64,000 nucleotides of DNA from Paenibacillus phoenicis. GTDB taxonomy: Bacteria > Bacillota > Bacilli > Paenibacillales > Paenibacillaceae. The stretch lies in the NCBI RefSeq assembly GCF_034718895.1, contig NZ_JAYERP010000001.1, positions 2,513,501 to 2,577,500 of the forward strand, written 5' to 3'. A program made the translations under genes and the position numbers. The notes under the pieces are model-generated. The model worked only from the letters and a program-made list of their open reading frames with translations, had not been told where the DNA came from and did not search any database. Shown here in pieces: positions 1 through 7,723 of this stretch (position 1 is the stretch's first letter; each line of letters starts with the position of its first letter).

Positions 1-795
1 AGGTTCTACAGCGGTACCATCCTCATTAACGATGGCAACCGTACGCAGTTTATCCTGGTTTTCCTCATAATAAGCCAAACCGAAATAACCTAAACCATTC
101 TTGTTTCCGGCAATCCCTTGAACCAGGGCGTTATCATCCTCACTAAATGAAACCTGGTCGTCATTACGGCTTGCCTGGGCTTCACCATTTACAGCTTCCG
201 TAAAATAATCGAATGTTCCGGAATCCGCACCTGGAGAGAAAATGTTGATCTTTTCATTCGGCCACCCCGGTCGAACATCGGACCAGTTAACCACCGTACT
301 TTCCGGTTTGAAAATCGCATTCAATTCTTCCACGGTCACTTGGTCTACCCAATCATTTTGCGGATTGACGATGACAGCCAAACCATCATAAGCAACCATC
401 AATTCGATATATTCAATTCCGGCAGCCTTAGCCGCTTCCGCTTCCTCGTCCTTAATCGGTCTTGAGGCATTACTGATATCGGTCTCACCGGCAATAAATC
501 GTTTAAAACCGCCGCCGGTTCCCGAAACACCAACCGGAACCCGCACGTCGCTGTGCTCTTTACTAAATTCTTCGGCTACAGCTTCTGTTAATGGAAACAC
601 GGTGCTGGAACCGTCGATTTCAATTTGACCCGACAGTTTTGTCTCTCCTGCAGAATTCGATGGTGCCGCTGAACTTTGTCCATTCGTTTCCGTGTTACCG
701 GCTCCTTGATTAGCCTGATCATTGGATTGACCGCATGCCGCAAGCATACTCACGGTGGCAGTGATCAGCAAAATCATTAACCCTTTCTTCAACAA
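1..795 (-). CDS. pstS: Phosphate ABC transporter substrate-binding lipoprotein PstS (3' end outside window)
   Basis: Extracytoplasmic phosphate-binding protein of the PstSCAB importer. The N-terminus is a lipoprotein signal with lipobox LAAC, followed by a Ser/Asn/Gln-rich linker. The family motifs [29 protein letters not shown] and [11 protein letters not shown], which line the phosphate pocket, are all visible. The C-terminus runs off the left edge. A TTG start at 795 (or 798) fits a GGGAGAGGG ribosome site just upstream; an internal ATG at 777 is possible. A four-repeat Pho box lies about 55-95 bases upstream, so phosphate starvation control by PhoP is likely. The gene is divergent from an orphan response regulator. 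Confidence 0.93.
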   Translation of the reverse strand, partial: MLKKGLMILLITATVSMLAACGQSNDQANQGAGNTETNGQSSAAPSNSAGETKLSGQIEIDGSSTVFPLTEAVAEEFSKEHSDVRVPVGVSGTGGGFKRFIAGETDISNASRPIKDEEAEAAKAAGIEYIELMVAYDGLAVIVNPQNDWVDQVTVEELNAIFKPESTVVNWSDVRPGWPNEKINIFSPGADSGTFDYFTEAVNGEAQASRNDDQVSFSEDDNALVQGIAGNKNGLGYFGLAYYEENQDKLRTVAIVNEDGTAVEP

Positions 796-851
796 CAAGA
801 CCCTCTCCCATTCAAATATAATTATGTTACGATGTGATCGTATATCTTGAA

Positions 852-889
852 TGTTTGAAGAATGTTCTCGTTTTGTAATCTCTATGTAA
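852..889 (-). promoter_or_regulatory. Pho box upstream of pstS
   Basis: Read on the minus strand there are four hexamers, TTACAT, TTACAA, GAACAT and AAACAT, with an exact 11-base period. This is the direct-repeat layout bound by Bacillus-type PhoP (TTAACA-like repeats). It lies in the promoter region of pstS. The repeats are seen; PhoP binding is inferred. Confidence 0.75.
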
Positions 890-1047
890 AATAGATAGTT
901 TTTGTTCGATTTCCTAAAATATTTTCTAAATTCGTCTTGAATTTCATATAAGATAATGTTTATATAATTATGACATAACATGTTGAAGAAATAAACTGCT
1001 AAATGAAGATGATTGGAGAAGCGTTATATGAAAAAGGAGGGAACCCC

Positions 1048-1761
1048 GTGACTCATAGAGCCCTTATTATCCAGGCTGAAACACTTACCGGTGAGTTCAT
1101 CGCAAAGAAACTATCCGAGAAAAATTATGTGCCTGAAGTTATTCCTAGTGGAGAACTCGGCCTACACGCCGCGTTGACCGCTCCGTTCGATATTGTTATT
1201 CTTGACCTTATCGTAAATGGTGAAAAAAGCGGATTTCAGATTTTGCGAACGATAAGACAAAAGAACAATCGCGTTCCCGTTATTATTTTGTCGGATCAGA
1301 ATCAGGAAAAGGATATCGTTGAAGCTTTGGAGAGTGGGGCTGACGAGTTTGTAAAGAAGCCGTTTGGAATGGCTGAGTTTATGGCTCGAGTCGAAACCGT
1401 GATCCGAAGAACCCATAAAAATAAACGTCCGGAGCAATCAGCCTACTCCAGACGTTATTATCAAATCGGAGAATTAACGATTTCCCCGGATAAATATGAG
1501 GTTGAATCAAGCGGACAAATCATTGAGCTAAACCCGAAAGAATTTCAGCTCTTGAATTTTCTTTCCCAACGAGCCGACTTGCCCTTATCGCGTAAAGTTC
1601 TTCTCGACTCCATATGGGGAACGGAGTACAAGGGTAGTCCACGAATCGTAAATGTTTATATCAGCTCACTGCGCAAAAAACTTGAACCGCATCAAAACAC
1701 GATACAAATTAAACGCGTCCAAGGTATCGGTTATAAACTGGTTTTATTGAACCGCAATTAG
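1048..1761 (+). CDS. OmpR/PhoB-family response regulator with degenerate receiver
   Basis: Receiver domain (about residues 3-120) followed by a winged-helix DNA-binding domain ending in the typical RVQGIGYKL. The phospho-acceptor Asp (VILDL) and the conserved Lys (FVKKPF) are present. However, the N-terminal acidic pair that binds Mg2+ is replaced: the first strand reads RALIIQAE instead of ILIVDDE. No partner kinase is adjacent. The GTG start at 1048 is chosen because AAAGGAGGG sits 8 bases upstream; the frame is open back to an ATG at 1003. It is divergent from pstS and its stop overlaps the tail of the convergent ArsR gene. It may be a phosphorylation-independent regulator; the target is unknown. 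Confidence 0.85.
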   Translation: MTHRALIIQAETLTGEFIAKKLSEKNYVPEVIPSGELGLHAALTAPFDIVILDLIVNGEKSGFQILRTIRQKNNRVPVIILSDQNQEKDIVEALESGADEFVKKPFGMAEFMARVETVIRRTHKNKRPEQSAYSRRYYQIGELTISPDKYEVESSGQIIELNPKEFQLLNFLSQRADLPLSRKVLLDSIWGTEYKGSPRIVNVYISSLRKKLEPHQNTIQIKRVQGIGYKLVLLNRN

Positions 1762-2084
1762 TCACAAACCGAAGCGGCCGTTTGTTGGTCCAGCCAATCA
1801 ATCATCGCGGCTTGGGAAGGAATATGATTCAAAACGTCTTTAACATAAGGCTTATCCTCAATCGTCAAGGAGTAATAGGTCCACTTCCCTCTTCTGATTT
1901 CGCTTACCAATCCCCCTGCCTTCATTTTACGCAAATGTTGGCTTATGCTTGGTTGTGACATCTGAAGGATATCCACAATGTTGCAAACACAAAGCTCCCT
2001 TTCTTTCAATAGTCCCAGGATCGTGAGTCTGGATTTATCTCCTAACAATTTAAAGGTCTCGGCCATTGTATCTAATTTATCCAT
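1758..2084 (-). CDS. ArsR/SmtB-family metalloregulator
   Basis: A 108-residue winged-helix repressor. The stretch GDKSRLTILGLL and the recognition helix MSQPSISQHLRKMKAGGL are typical of the family. The ELCVCNIV segment carries the CxC pair that binds As(III)/Sb(III) in ArsR-type sensors. The promoter side (2130-2160) is very AT-rich with ATATAATT/AATATATAA half-sites that could be its operator. No arsB or arsC gene follows, so the regulated gene is elsewhere or lost. It overlaps the convergent response regulator by 4 bases. Confidence 0.85.
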   Translation of the reverse strand: MDKLDTMAETFKLLGDKSRLTILGLLKERELCVCNIVDILQMSQPSISQHLRKMKAGGLVSEIRRGKWTYYSLTIEDKPYVKDVLNHIPSQAAMIDWLDQQTAASVCD

Positions 2085-2403
2085 GAGTGTTCCCCTCCAG
2101 AGATGGCGCTATTTTTCAAAAACACATATTTATATAATTGTATTATAATATATAATTTGCAAAAAGTCTTTATATCGTGATTGATTTGTGGCGCTCCCTA
2201 ACCTCAGTAACGTATTAGCGACCGGACAACGTTTGGGCATTGTGATGGTCTTTCTCTTCTCCTTCCCTGTACTCGACCCGACCATAGTCACATTAATGGC
2301 TGCCACCTGGGGAGCTGACATAACCCGTAATGTCACTACTATAACGTTTCAGTTGCTAATGCCTTATAGGTGTTTCAAGCTGAGCATGTACCTTTATCAG
2401 CCC
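2085..2403. other. Intergenic region with AT-rich promoter and unassigned remnant
   Basis: Bases 2110-2165 look like the ArsR promoter/operator (AT-rich dyads). Bases 2185-2400 are more GC-balanced and open in two opposing short frames. One of them reads as a hydrophobic segment (GIVMVFLFSFPVLDP), which suggests a decayed membrane-protein fragment. Neither frame has a convincing ribosome site, so no gene is called. Confidence 0.4.
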
Positions 2404-2643
2404 CTACTTAATATTCCGACCTTGGTTGTTCAATAATTCACGTTTATGAATAAATTCTTCATCATTGATTTCGCCTTTGGCATAACGTTCTTTTACAATC
2501 TTAAGGGGACCGTCTTCAACTCTATATTTCCTTATGAGTAATCGTGTTACTACATAAATTGTTGCGCCAACAGCAATGATTAGAATAAGTAACCAGATTC
2601 CCATGATAGTGCACATTAAGACCATTACGGAACCATTCATCAT
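2404..2643 (-). CDS. Small membrane protein with SHOCT domain
   Basis: About 79 residues: an N-terminal transmembrane segment (residues ~8-35) and a C-terminal SHOCT motif (LKIVKERYAKGEINDEEF), a short domain often found at the end of small bacterial membrane proteins. Three consecutive ATG codons are available (2646, 2643, 2640). The GGGAGG site at 2652-2657 best fits 2643. Function unknown; the setting among metal and stress genes is suggestive only. Confidence 0.75.
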   Translation of the reverse strand: MMNGSVMVLMCTIMGIWLLILIIAVGATIYVVTRLLIRKYRVEDGPLKIVKERYAKGEINDEEFIHKRELLNNQGRNIK

Positions 2644-2710
2644 CATACATACCTCCCGATATTAGAATCTTCATTTTTTTAAACCGAATATTCCTTGAGA
2701 TCGCCTAAAC

Positions 2711-2736
2711 AAAAAACAGTAGCCTCGCAAGGCTAC
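2711..2736 (-). terminator. Rho-independent terminator of the M23 peptidase gene
   Basis: Stem GTAGCC/GGCTAC with a 6-base loop at 2719-2736, followed on the minus strand by a T-rich run (complement of AAAAAACA). It sits 55 bases past the stop of the M23 gene. Confidence 0.75.
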
Positions 2737-2790
2737 CGCTAGCGTCCTCAATCCTTATGAAGGTCTGTTTTTGACTTAATAAGCGACTTT

Positions 2791-4020
2791 CTAGTTTAAA
2801 TAAGGTAACGGATCCACTGGTTTCCCGTCAATTCGCACCTCAAAATGCAAGTTATTCCCCGTTGCAGTTCCTGTACTTCCGACCTCAGCAATTTTTTGTC
2901 CTCGTTTTACCGTGTCCCCTTTTTTCACTTTAATTCCATTATTGCGAATATGGGCGTAAAGCGTCCAAACGCTGTCTCCATGGTCGACAATAACCGTGTT
3001 GCCATAACCACTCCACCATTCTGCAACAATGACAACGCCACTTTCGGCAGCCTGAATTTCCGTTCCCTGAGGGGCTGCATAGTCAACACCTTTGTGCATT
3101 TTAACTTCCCCGGTGACCGGATGTACTCGAGTTCCGTACTTTGAAGATAAACGAGCCCCCGGAATCGGTAGGGACATGGCTCCCGAACCACTTTTCACTT
3201 TTTCTGATGAAAAATTAGAGTTTGTACTTTTATATGTGTAAACTTGCTCCGACTTCAGCTTGTTTTTTTCTTTTTCAAGTATTGCTCTTTTTGTAGCGAG
3301 TTCGATCAATAAAGTCTCCTGCTCTTCCGAAATATCTTCAGATTCTTCAATCTCCTCGCTGTATCGGGCAATCAGTTGCTGCTTCTCATCCTCTTTATTT
3401 TCCAAAACGCTTTTCCGCGACTCCGCTTCAACATACAAGGTCTTTATTTCCTCATAATCCTCCTTCAATTTCCGTTGCTGCTCTAATAGAAGCTCCTTGT
3501 CCTTATTATATTCATCTAATAACATTCGATCCTGATTGGCTATAGCTTGCAATACTTCGGCACGTTCTAAAAAGTCAATAAAACTTGTCGAGGACAACAA
3601 TACGTCCAAGTAAGAAACATTTCCGTCTGTATACATCAACCGTATTCGAGAATCCAGCCATTTGGAGCGCTCCTTGACTCTTTGCTTGGTTTTGTCCAAC
3701 TTTTCGTTAGTCTGGAGTAATTCTGCCTCTGCTTGCTCAGTATCAATGGCGATTTTAGTCAATTCTTCGCTTACGGAGTCGATCTCAATCAATATTTGTT
3801 TGATATAGTTTTTATTTTTATTGACATAATGCTCGGCTTCCTGTTGCTGTTTTTCTGCAGCTTTTTGCTTTTGCTCAGCTATTTTCGCCCGTTCTTGAAG
3901 TTGTTTCAGTTCGTTGTCTAATTGGCTAACGGTTTTGGCATAAATATGATCCAAAGGGCGGAATAAGAATGTGATTAAAATCACAAATACGGTCGCAGAT
4001 AACCATTTTCTCAAGTTCAA
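2791..4020 (-). CDS. Secreted coiled-coil M23 peptidoglycan endopeptidase (EnvC/CwlO-like layout)
   Basis: A 409-residue wall hydrolase. Residues 1-29 form a signal peptide. Residues ~30-270 are a long heptad-rich coiled coil with many E, K and Q. The C-terminal ~125 residues are a LytM/M23 metallopeptidase: SSKYGTRVHPVTGEVKMHKG gives the first Zn ligands (H and D of HKGVD), and LYAH and LHFEVR give the catalytic His and third ligand. The zinc site looks complete. This layout is typical of FtsEX-controlled hydrolases, though no ftsEX is near. Three 11-bp direct repeats lie 64-96 bases upstream of the start, like those before the copper oxidases, so it may belong to the same regulon. Confidence 0.9.
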   Translation of the reverse strand: MNLRKWLSATVFVILITFLFRPLDHIYAKTVSQLDNELKQLQERAKIAEQKQKAAEKQQQEAEHYVNKNKNYIKQILIEIDSVSEELTKIAIDTEQAEAELLQTNEKLDKTKQRVKERSKWLDSRIRLMYTDGNVSYLDVLLSSTSFIDFLERAEVLQAIANQDRMLLDEYNKDKELLLEQQRKLKEDYEEIKTLYVEAESRKSVLENKEDEKQQLIARYSEEIEESEDISEEQETLLIELATKRAILEKEKNKLKSEQVYTYKSTNSNFSSEKVKSGSGAMSLPIPGARLSSKYGTRVHPVTGEVKMHKGVDYAAPQGTEIQAAESGVVIVAEWWSGYGNTVIVDHGDSVWTLYAHIRNNGIKVKKGDTVKRGQKIAEVGSTGTATGNNLHFEVRIDGKPVDPLPYLN

Positions 4021-4083
4021 CTACACTTCCCCATTTTCTTATGTTTTTTATTTCTCATTTCATATTAGTATTGTAATTAAGAA

Positions 4084-4116
4084 ATATAGAGAAAGAATGT
4101 AGAAAGTACGAAGAAA
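4084..4116 (-). promoter_or_regulatory. 11-bp direct repeats upstream of M23 gene
   Basis: On the minus strand three units start exactly 11 bases apart: TTTCTTCGTAC, TTTCTACATTC, TTTCTCTATAT. The spacing is that of OmpR/PhoB-family operators. Similar repeats precede five other units in this window. Confidence 0.5.
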
Positions 4117-4132
4117 TAACTTATTATTGAAG

Positions 4133-4600
4133 CTACTCATTCAAAAATTCTATTAGCTTTTTTACGCCCTTTTCAAACGACTTAAGCTCATTTTCATTAA
4201 GCTCATCTCGAATCCATTGGTCAAATGGCTTAACAAAAAATTCCTCATTGGCAAAATATACTGATTCTCCTTTATCGGTTAAAATTACAGTCACCTTATT
4301 AGAACCACGCATTAGGAAACGCTGAACTAAACCTTTGTTCTCCATTCGATCAATGATCTGAGTAATAGCTCCATTCGTTACACCAATTCGGTTAGCTAAT
4401 TGTCCCATAATCATTCCTCTGCCAGTACCGATAGTTTGAATGACATGGATTTCACTGGGAGTGAAAGAACCGATCGAACCCAAATTTCGCGGTTGTCGTT
4501 CGCGCAGCCGGATTTGATGGAGTAATCGTGTAAATAGAAAGCTGGTTGTCGTTCCAGGTAGTCCTTTCCCCAAGGCCAAAGTATCCGAACTTTTGCTCAT
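4133..4600 (-). CDS. MarR-family transcriptional regulator
   Basis: A 155-residue winged-helix protein. LTDKGESVYFANEEFF and the HTH GQLANRIGVTNGAITQIIDR with MENKGLVQRF follow the MarR pattern. AAGGAGTGAG lies just before the ATG. It is transcribed alone; what it controls is not shown. The ligand is unknown. Confidence 0.85.
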   Translation of the reverse strand: MSKSSDTLALGKGLPGTTTSFLFTRLLHQIRLRERQPRNLGSIGSFTPSEIHVIQTIGTGRGMIMGQLANRIGVTNGAITQIIDRMENKGLVQRFLMRGSNKVTVILTDKGESVYFANEEFFVKPFDQWIRDELNENELKSFEKGVKKLIEFLNE

Positions 4601-4715
4601 TTTTTCTCACTCCTTAATGAATTTTCATATCTTTTTACTTTCTAGCAATAGATTACTAGAAATAACTAAGATAACCCTGAGATTATCCTTAGAATTTGAT
4701 AAGAATTTTCTCACG

Positions 4716-4754
4716 AACTAATGCTCTATCCAAAATACAGATAGAGCATTAGTT
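4716..4754. terminator. Perfect 15-bp hairpin after sensor kinase gene
   Basis: AACTAATGCTCTATC and its exact complement GATAGAGCATTAGTT are separated by 9 bases, directly after the kinase stop at 4759. There is no strong T-run, so it may be a terminator or an mRNA-end stabiliser. Confidence 0.5.
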
Positions 4755-4758
4755 ACTT

Positions 4759-6138
4759 TCAAGTTATGATTTTGGGTAAACAGACTTTGAATAGACTTCC
4801 TTGGCCTGGTGAGCTTGTCACCTTGATAGAACCATCATGGATATCAACGATACTCTTCGCAAGTGCTAAGCCCAAGCCTGTACCTTCGGATGTGTACATT
4901 CTTGCCGGTTTGCTTCGGTAAAAGCGGTCAAATATATGGGGGATATCATCCGGCTCGATCCCAATACCTGTATCGTCAATCTCAACACCACAATAATCTG
5001 AATCCTGAAAAATCGATAGGGTAATTTGCCCGCTTTCCGGCGTATATCTTATCGCATTTTCAAGTAATATAAGGATCAATTGTTTGAGGAGATCTTCATT
5101 GCCCCAAGTCATTACTGAGGGTTGATATTTAAAAGTGATTTCCACTTTAGGATTCGAGGATAGAATTCGTGATTCCAATTCCTTTAAAATATTGGATACA
5201 TCAACGATTCTTTTTTGAATCTCATGTCCGGCATCCGCCCGAGCCAGAGATAGCAAATCGCCTACAAGCTTTGACATCCGTTTAGCTTCTTTAGATACGT
5301 CGCTCAAAATATCGGCTTTTTCTTCTGAAGGAATATTCGCATTCTTCTGCAGAATATCCAAATTTCCGCGTATCGCTGTCAAAGGAGCCCTAAGCTCATG
5401 CGATGCGTAAGAAATAAATCTACGTTGGCCGACAAACGCTTTTTCCAAACTATCTAACATTTCATTAAAAGTTTCCGCCAGGTGGCCTAACTCATCTTTG
5501 GCCCCCGAATATACAACCCTTTGGTTAAAACTTTGTGATTCCGTTATAGCCTGCGCCGTTTGGCTAATGATCTCTACTCCACTTAATGATTTGCGGGCCA
5601 TGAACCAACTGGCGATGGCTGCCAGAAGTAATCCTGTAAACGTTACGCCAAAGATTGACCACCCCAAACGTACCAAGGAGGCATCAACTTGCTGTAGAGA
5701 AACCTCAGCTTGTATATAGCCGACAATATTTTGCCGATAGCGTATCGGCGTCACCATCACACGGAAACGATTATTTTCTTGATCTGTATAAGTTAGCAAA
5801 CGATCTTGCGTCTTGTTGAAATCCGTGAATGGAGTATCTGGAGCTCGATAAGGATTGGCGCTCTTCGCAATATTTTTTCCTGTTCGGTCCCTAACGATGA
5901 CATAAACGCCATTTAAAGAAAACTCCTCGAAGGAAAAATTCGCTTCGGTTAAAGGGGTTCCTTCAACTAATCCTTTCTCCAGTTCCTCCCGAATATGCAA
6001 GGACACACTGGTAAGCAAACGATCCTGGTCTCTATAATATGAAGCGTGATGCATAAAAAAGATGGATGATGTAATTCCGATCAACAATATTCCAAAAATA
6101 AGGGTACTCCAGAGGGTTAAGCGCATTCTTATCGGCAT
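4759..6138 (-). CDS. HAMP-domain sensor histidine kinase
   Basis: A 459-residue membrane kinase with TM helices near residues 8-30 and 160-182 bracketing an extracytoplasmic sensor. A HAMP region precedes the H-box (YASHELRAPLTAIRGN, phospho-His). The ATP domain carries LLENAIRYTPESG, DDTGIGIEPDDI and SEGTGLGLALAKSI. It starts 4 bases after the stop of its response regulator, with AGGGA in the overlap region, so the two are translationally coupled. The position next to copZA suggests metal or envelope stress as the signal, by inference. Confidence 0.92.
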   Translation of the reverse strand: MPIRMRLTLWSTLIFGILLIGITSSIFFMHHASYYRDQDRLLTSVSLHIREELEKGLVEGTPLTEANFSFEEFSLNGVYVIVRDRTGKNIAKSANPYRAPDTPFTDFNKTQDRLLTYTDQENNRFRVMVTPIRYRQNIVGYIQAEVSLQQVDASLVRLGWSIFGVTFTGLLLAAIASWFMARKSLSGVEIISQTAQAITESQSFNQRVVYSGAKDELGHLAETFNEMLDSLEKAFVGQRRFISYASHELRAPLTAIRGNLDILQKNANIPSEEKADILSDVSKEAKRMSKLVGDLLSLARADAGHEIQKRIVDVSNILKELESRILSSNPKVEITFKYQPSVMTWGNEDLLKQLILILLENAIRYTPESGQITLSIFQDSDYCGVEIDDTGIGIEPDDIPHIFDRFYRSKPARMYTSEGTGLGLALAKSIVDIHDGSIKVTSSPGQGSLFKVCLPKIIT

Positions 6139-6142
6139 CGCA

Positions 6143-6820
6143 TTATTCCCTCAATACATAACCGGCGCCTCTGACAGTATGAATAAGGCGAGGTTCATTC
6201 TGCGCTTCCAGCTTACTCCGCAAATAGCCTACATATACCTCCAAAACGTTTGACTCCCCTCGAAAATCGAATCCCCATACTCTTTCCATAAGCAGCTCCC
6301 GGGTCAAAACTTGCTGAGGATGTTTCATGAAAAAACAGAGGAGATTAAACTCGGTTGTGGAAAATTCAATCGTACGCGATCCTCGAAATGCCTGACGCGT
6401 TGAAAGATCGAGTACCAGATCAGAAAAGATCAGTTTTTCGTCTTCCTTCTTCTGATGATCAAGTCGCCGTAACAAAGCTTTAACCCTTGCAACTAACTCT
6501 TCAAACGCAAAAGGTTTAACCAAATAATCGTCAGCGCCTGTCTCAAGGCCATGGACCCGATCTGCAATGGAATCCATACCGGTAACCATAAGAATTGGAA
6601 TGCCCGCATCTTTCCGTAACCTTTTGCAAACTTCCAACCCATCAAGATCAGGCATCATGATATCCAGAATGATTAAATCCGGCTCATCTTCCAGCACCAA
6701 ATTAAGGCCTTCTTTCCCTCCGTTCGCAACAGTGACCTCGTATCCTTCATATGTAAATCCCCTTCGAATCATGGTGGATATCGTCTTATCGTCATCTATT
6801 ATAAGAATTTTGGCACCCAC
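6143..6820 (-). CDS. OmpR-family response regulator
   Basis: Complete receiver (KILIIDDDK acidic pocket, LIILDIMMPD phospho-Asp, VKPF Lys) joined to a winged-helix domain ending RTVRGAGYVL. A GTG at 6820 is taken as start because GGAGAGG lies 10 bases upstream; the frame stays open to an ATG at 6859 that lacks a ribosome site. It forms an operon with the downstream sensor kinase. It could be the factor that binds the 11-bp repeats seen in this window, but two other OmpR-type regulators are equally possible. Confidence 0.9.
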   Translation of the reverse strand: MGAKILIIDDDKTISTMIRRGFTYEGYEVTVANGGKEGLNLVLEDEPDLIILDIMMPDLDGLEVCKRLRKDAGIPILMVTGMDSIADRVHGLETGADDYLVKPFAFEELVARVKALLRRLDHQKKEDEKLIFSDLVLDLSTRQAFRGSRTIEFSTTEFNLLCFFMKHPQQVLTRELLMERVWGFDFRGESNVLEVYVGYLRSKLEAQNEPRLIHTVRGAGYVLRE

Positions 6821-6882
6821 TAACGTTTCACCTCTCCACTGCCCCATGACTGCCTGCATTATTTATTGTAGGCCGAAGGTTT

Positions 6883-7278
6883 TTATTTATACTTTTCTGT
6901 TGTGTCTCGAACAACCATTGTCCCTTGGTACCTTCCCATTTGGCTAGTAAACCGGTAGCTCCCTGCTTCATTAGGAAACAGCTCAACTATGGCCTTTTGT
7001 CCGTACGGCAGCACGATACTTTTATGATAATGAGGGAACATGACCAATTCTGAATAAGCCGTCTTTTCCTCCCTGATAAATTCCATGCGGACAGGTTTAC
7101 CACGTTGTACAACAATCGTATTCGGCATGTACTTTCCATTCACGCGGATCTTTACTTCTTGATAACCTGATGGGCTGAGAATAATGTGGTGTTTCTTTTT
7201 TTTCCTAAATAAGAAACCGATACTCCCGACAATAAACAGTAGAATTAATAAAGTACCTCCCCATTGATAAATGCTCAT
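6883..7278 (-). CDS. Membrane-anchored cupredoxin-like protein lacking the usual Cys ligands
   Basis: About 131 residues: one N-terminal TM helix, a basic stretch (FRKKKKHH), then a cupredoxin_1-type beta domain on the outer face. Close relatives beside copZ usually read SCSEEVVFP and FTCGMGM; here these are AYSELVMFP and FTSQMGR, so both cysteines are replaced. Two His (PHYHKS) and a Met (SQMG) remain. Type-1 copper binding therefore looks impaired or altered. The start at 7278 follows GCGGGGAAC; an ATG at 7302 and the open frame to 7389 are weaker. It lies downstream of copZ but past a terminator hairpin. Confidence 0.8.
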   Translation of the reverse strand: MSIYQWGGTLLILLFIVGSIGFLFRKKKKHHIILSPSGYQEVKIRVNGKYMPNTIVVQRGKPVRMEFIREEKTAYSELVMFPHYHKSIVLPYGQKAIVELFPNEAGSYRFTSQMGRYQGTMVVRDTTEKYK

Positions 7279-7420
7279 GGAGTTCCCCGCTTTCAAAAAT
7301 TTCATCTTTATGCCAGTTATTATAATCAACAAAGATAAGTTTGTTATGAGATTAACCTGAGAAATAAATAAGAAGTAATTTCGGCTCAAGCCAACCTACC
7401 ATGATATCACTACCGCAAAA

Positions 7421-7446
7421 AACAAGCACTCAATTGAGTGCTTGTT
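7421..7446 (-). terminator. Terminator of copA-copZ
   Basis: AACAAGCACTCAA directly abuts its complement TTGAGTGCTTGTT, giving a 13-bp stem region, followed on the minus strand by TTTTGCGG. It lies 37 bases past the copZ stop. Confidence 0.7.
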
Positions 7447-7482
7447 CGTAACTGGCATTCAAAGAAATATTGAACTAATCAT

Positions 7483-7680
7483 TTAATTTACTTTATAGCC
7501 TGTCTTGTTAATGGCTTCTTTAATCTCATCCAAAGAAACTTTATTATCGTCGAACTCAACTGCAACGGATTTGGAAGCTAAATCAACTTCACACGATGCA
7601 CCAACATTCTCTACTGATGTTTCCACCTTTTTAGCGCAGCCTCCACAGTGCATACCTTCAACGATTAAATTTGCTTTCAT
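7483..7680 (-). CDS. copZ: Copper chaperone CopZ
   Basis: A 65-residue heavy-metal-associated domain of ferredoxin-like fold. The metal site is GMHCGGCAKKVE (Cys-x-x-Cys). It carries Cu(I) through the cytosol to CopA and to CsoR. The ATG at 7680 is chosen because GGAGG lies 8 bases upstream; the five extra in-frame residues above it have no ribosome site. It follows copA by 43 bases and is closed by a hairpin, so copA-copZ is one CsoR-controlled transcript. Confidence 0.95.
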   Translation of the reverse strand: MKANLIVEGMHCGGCAKKVETSVENVGASCEVDLASKSVAVEFDDNKVSLDEIKEAINKTGYKVN

Positions 7681-7723
7681 GTTTGTTACCTCCATATTTT
7701 GATTTCGTTTTTGAATTCACTTT

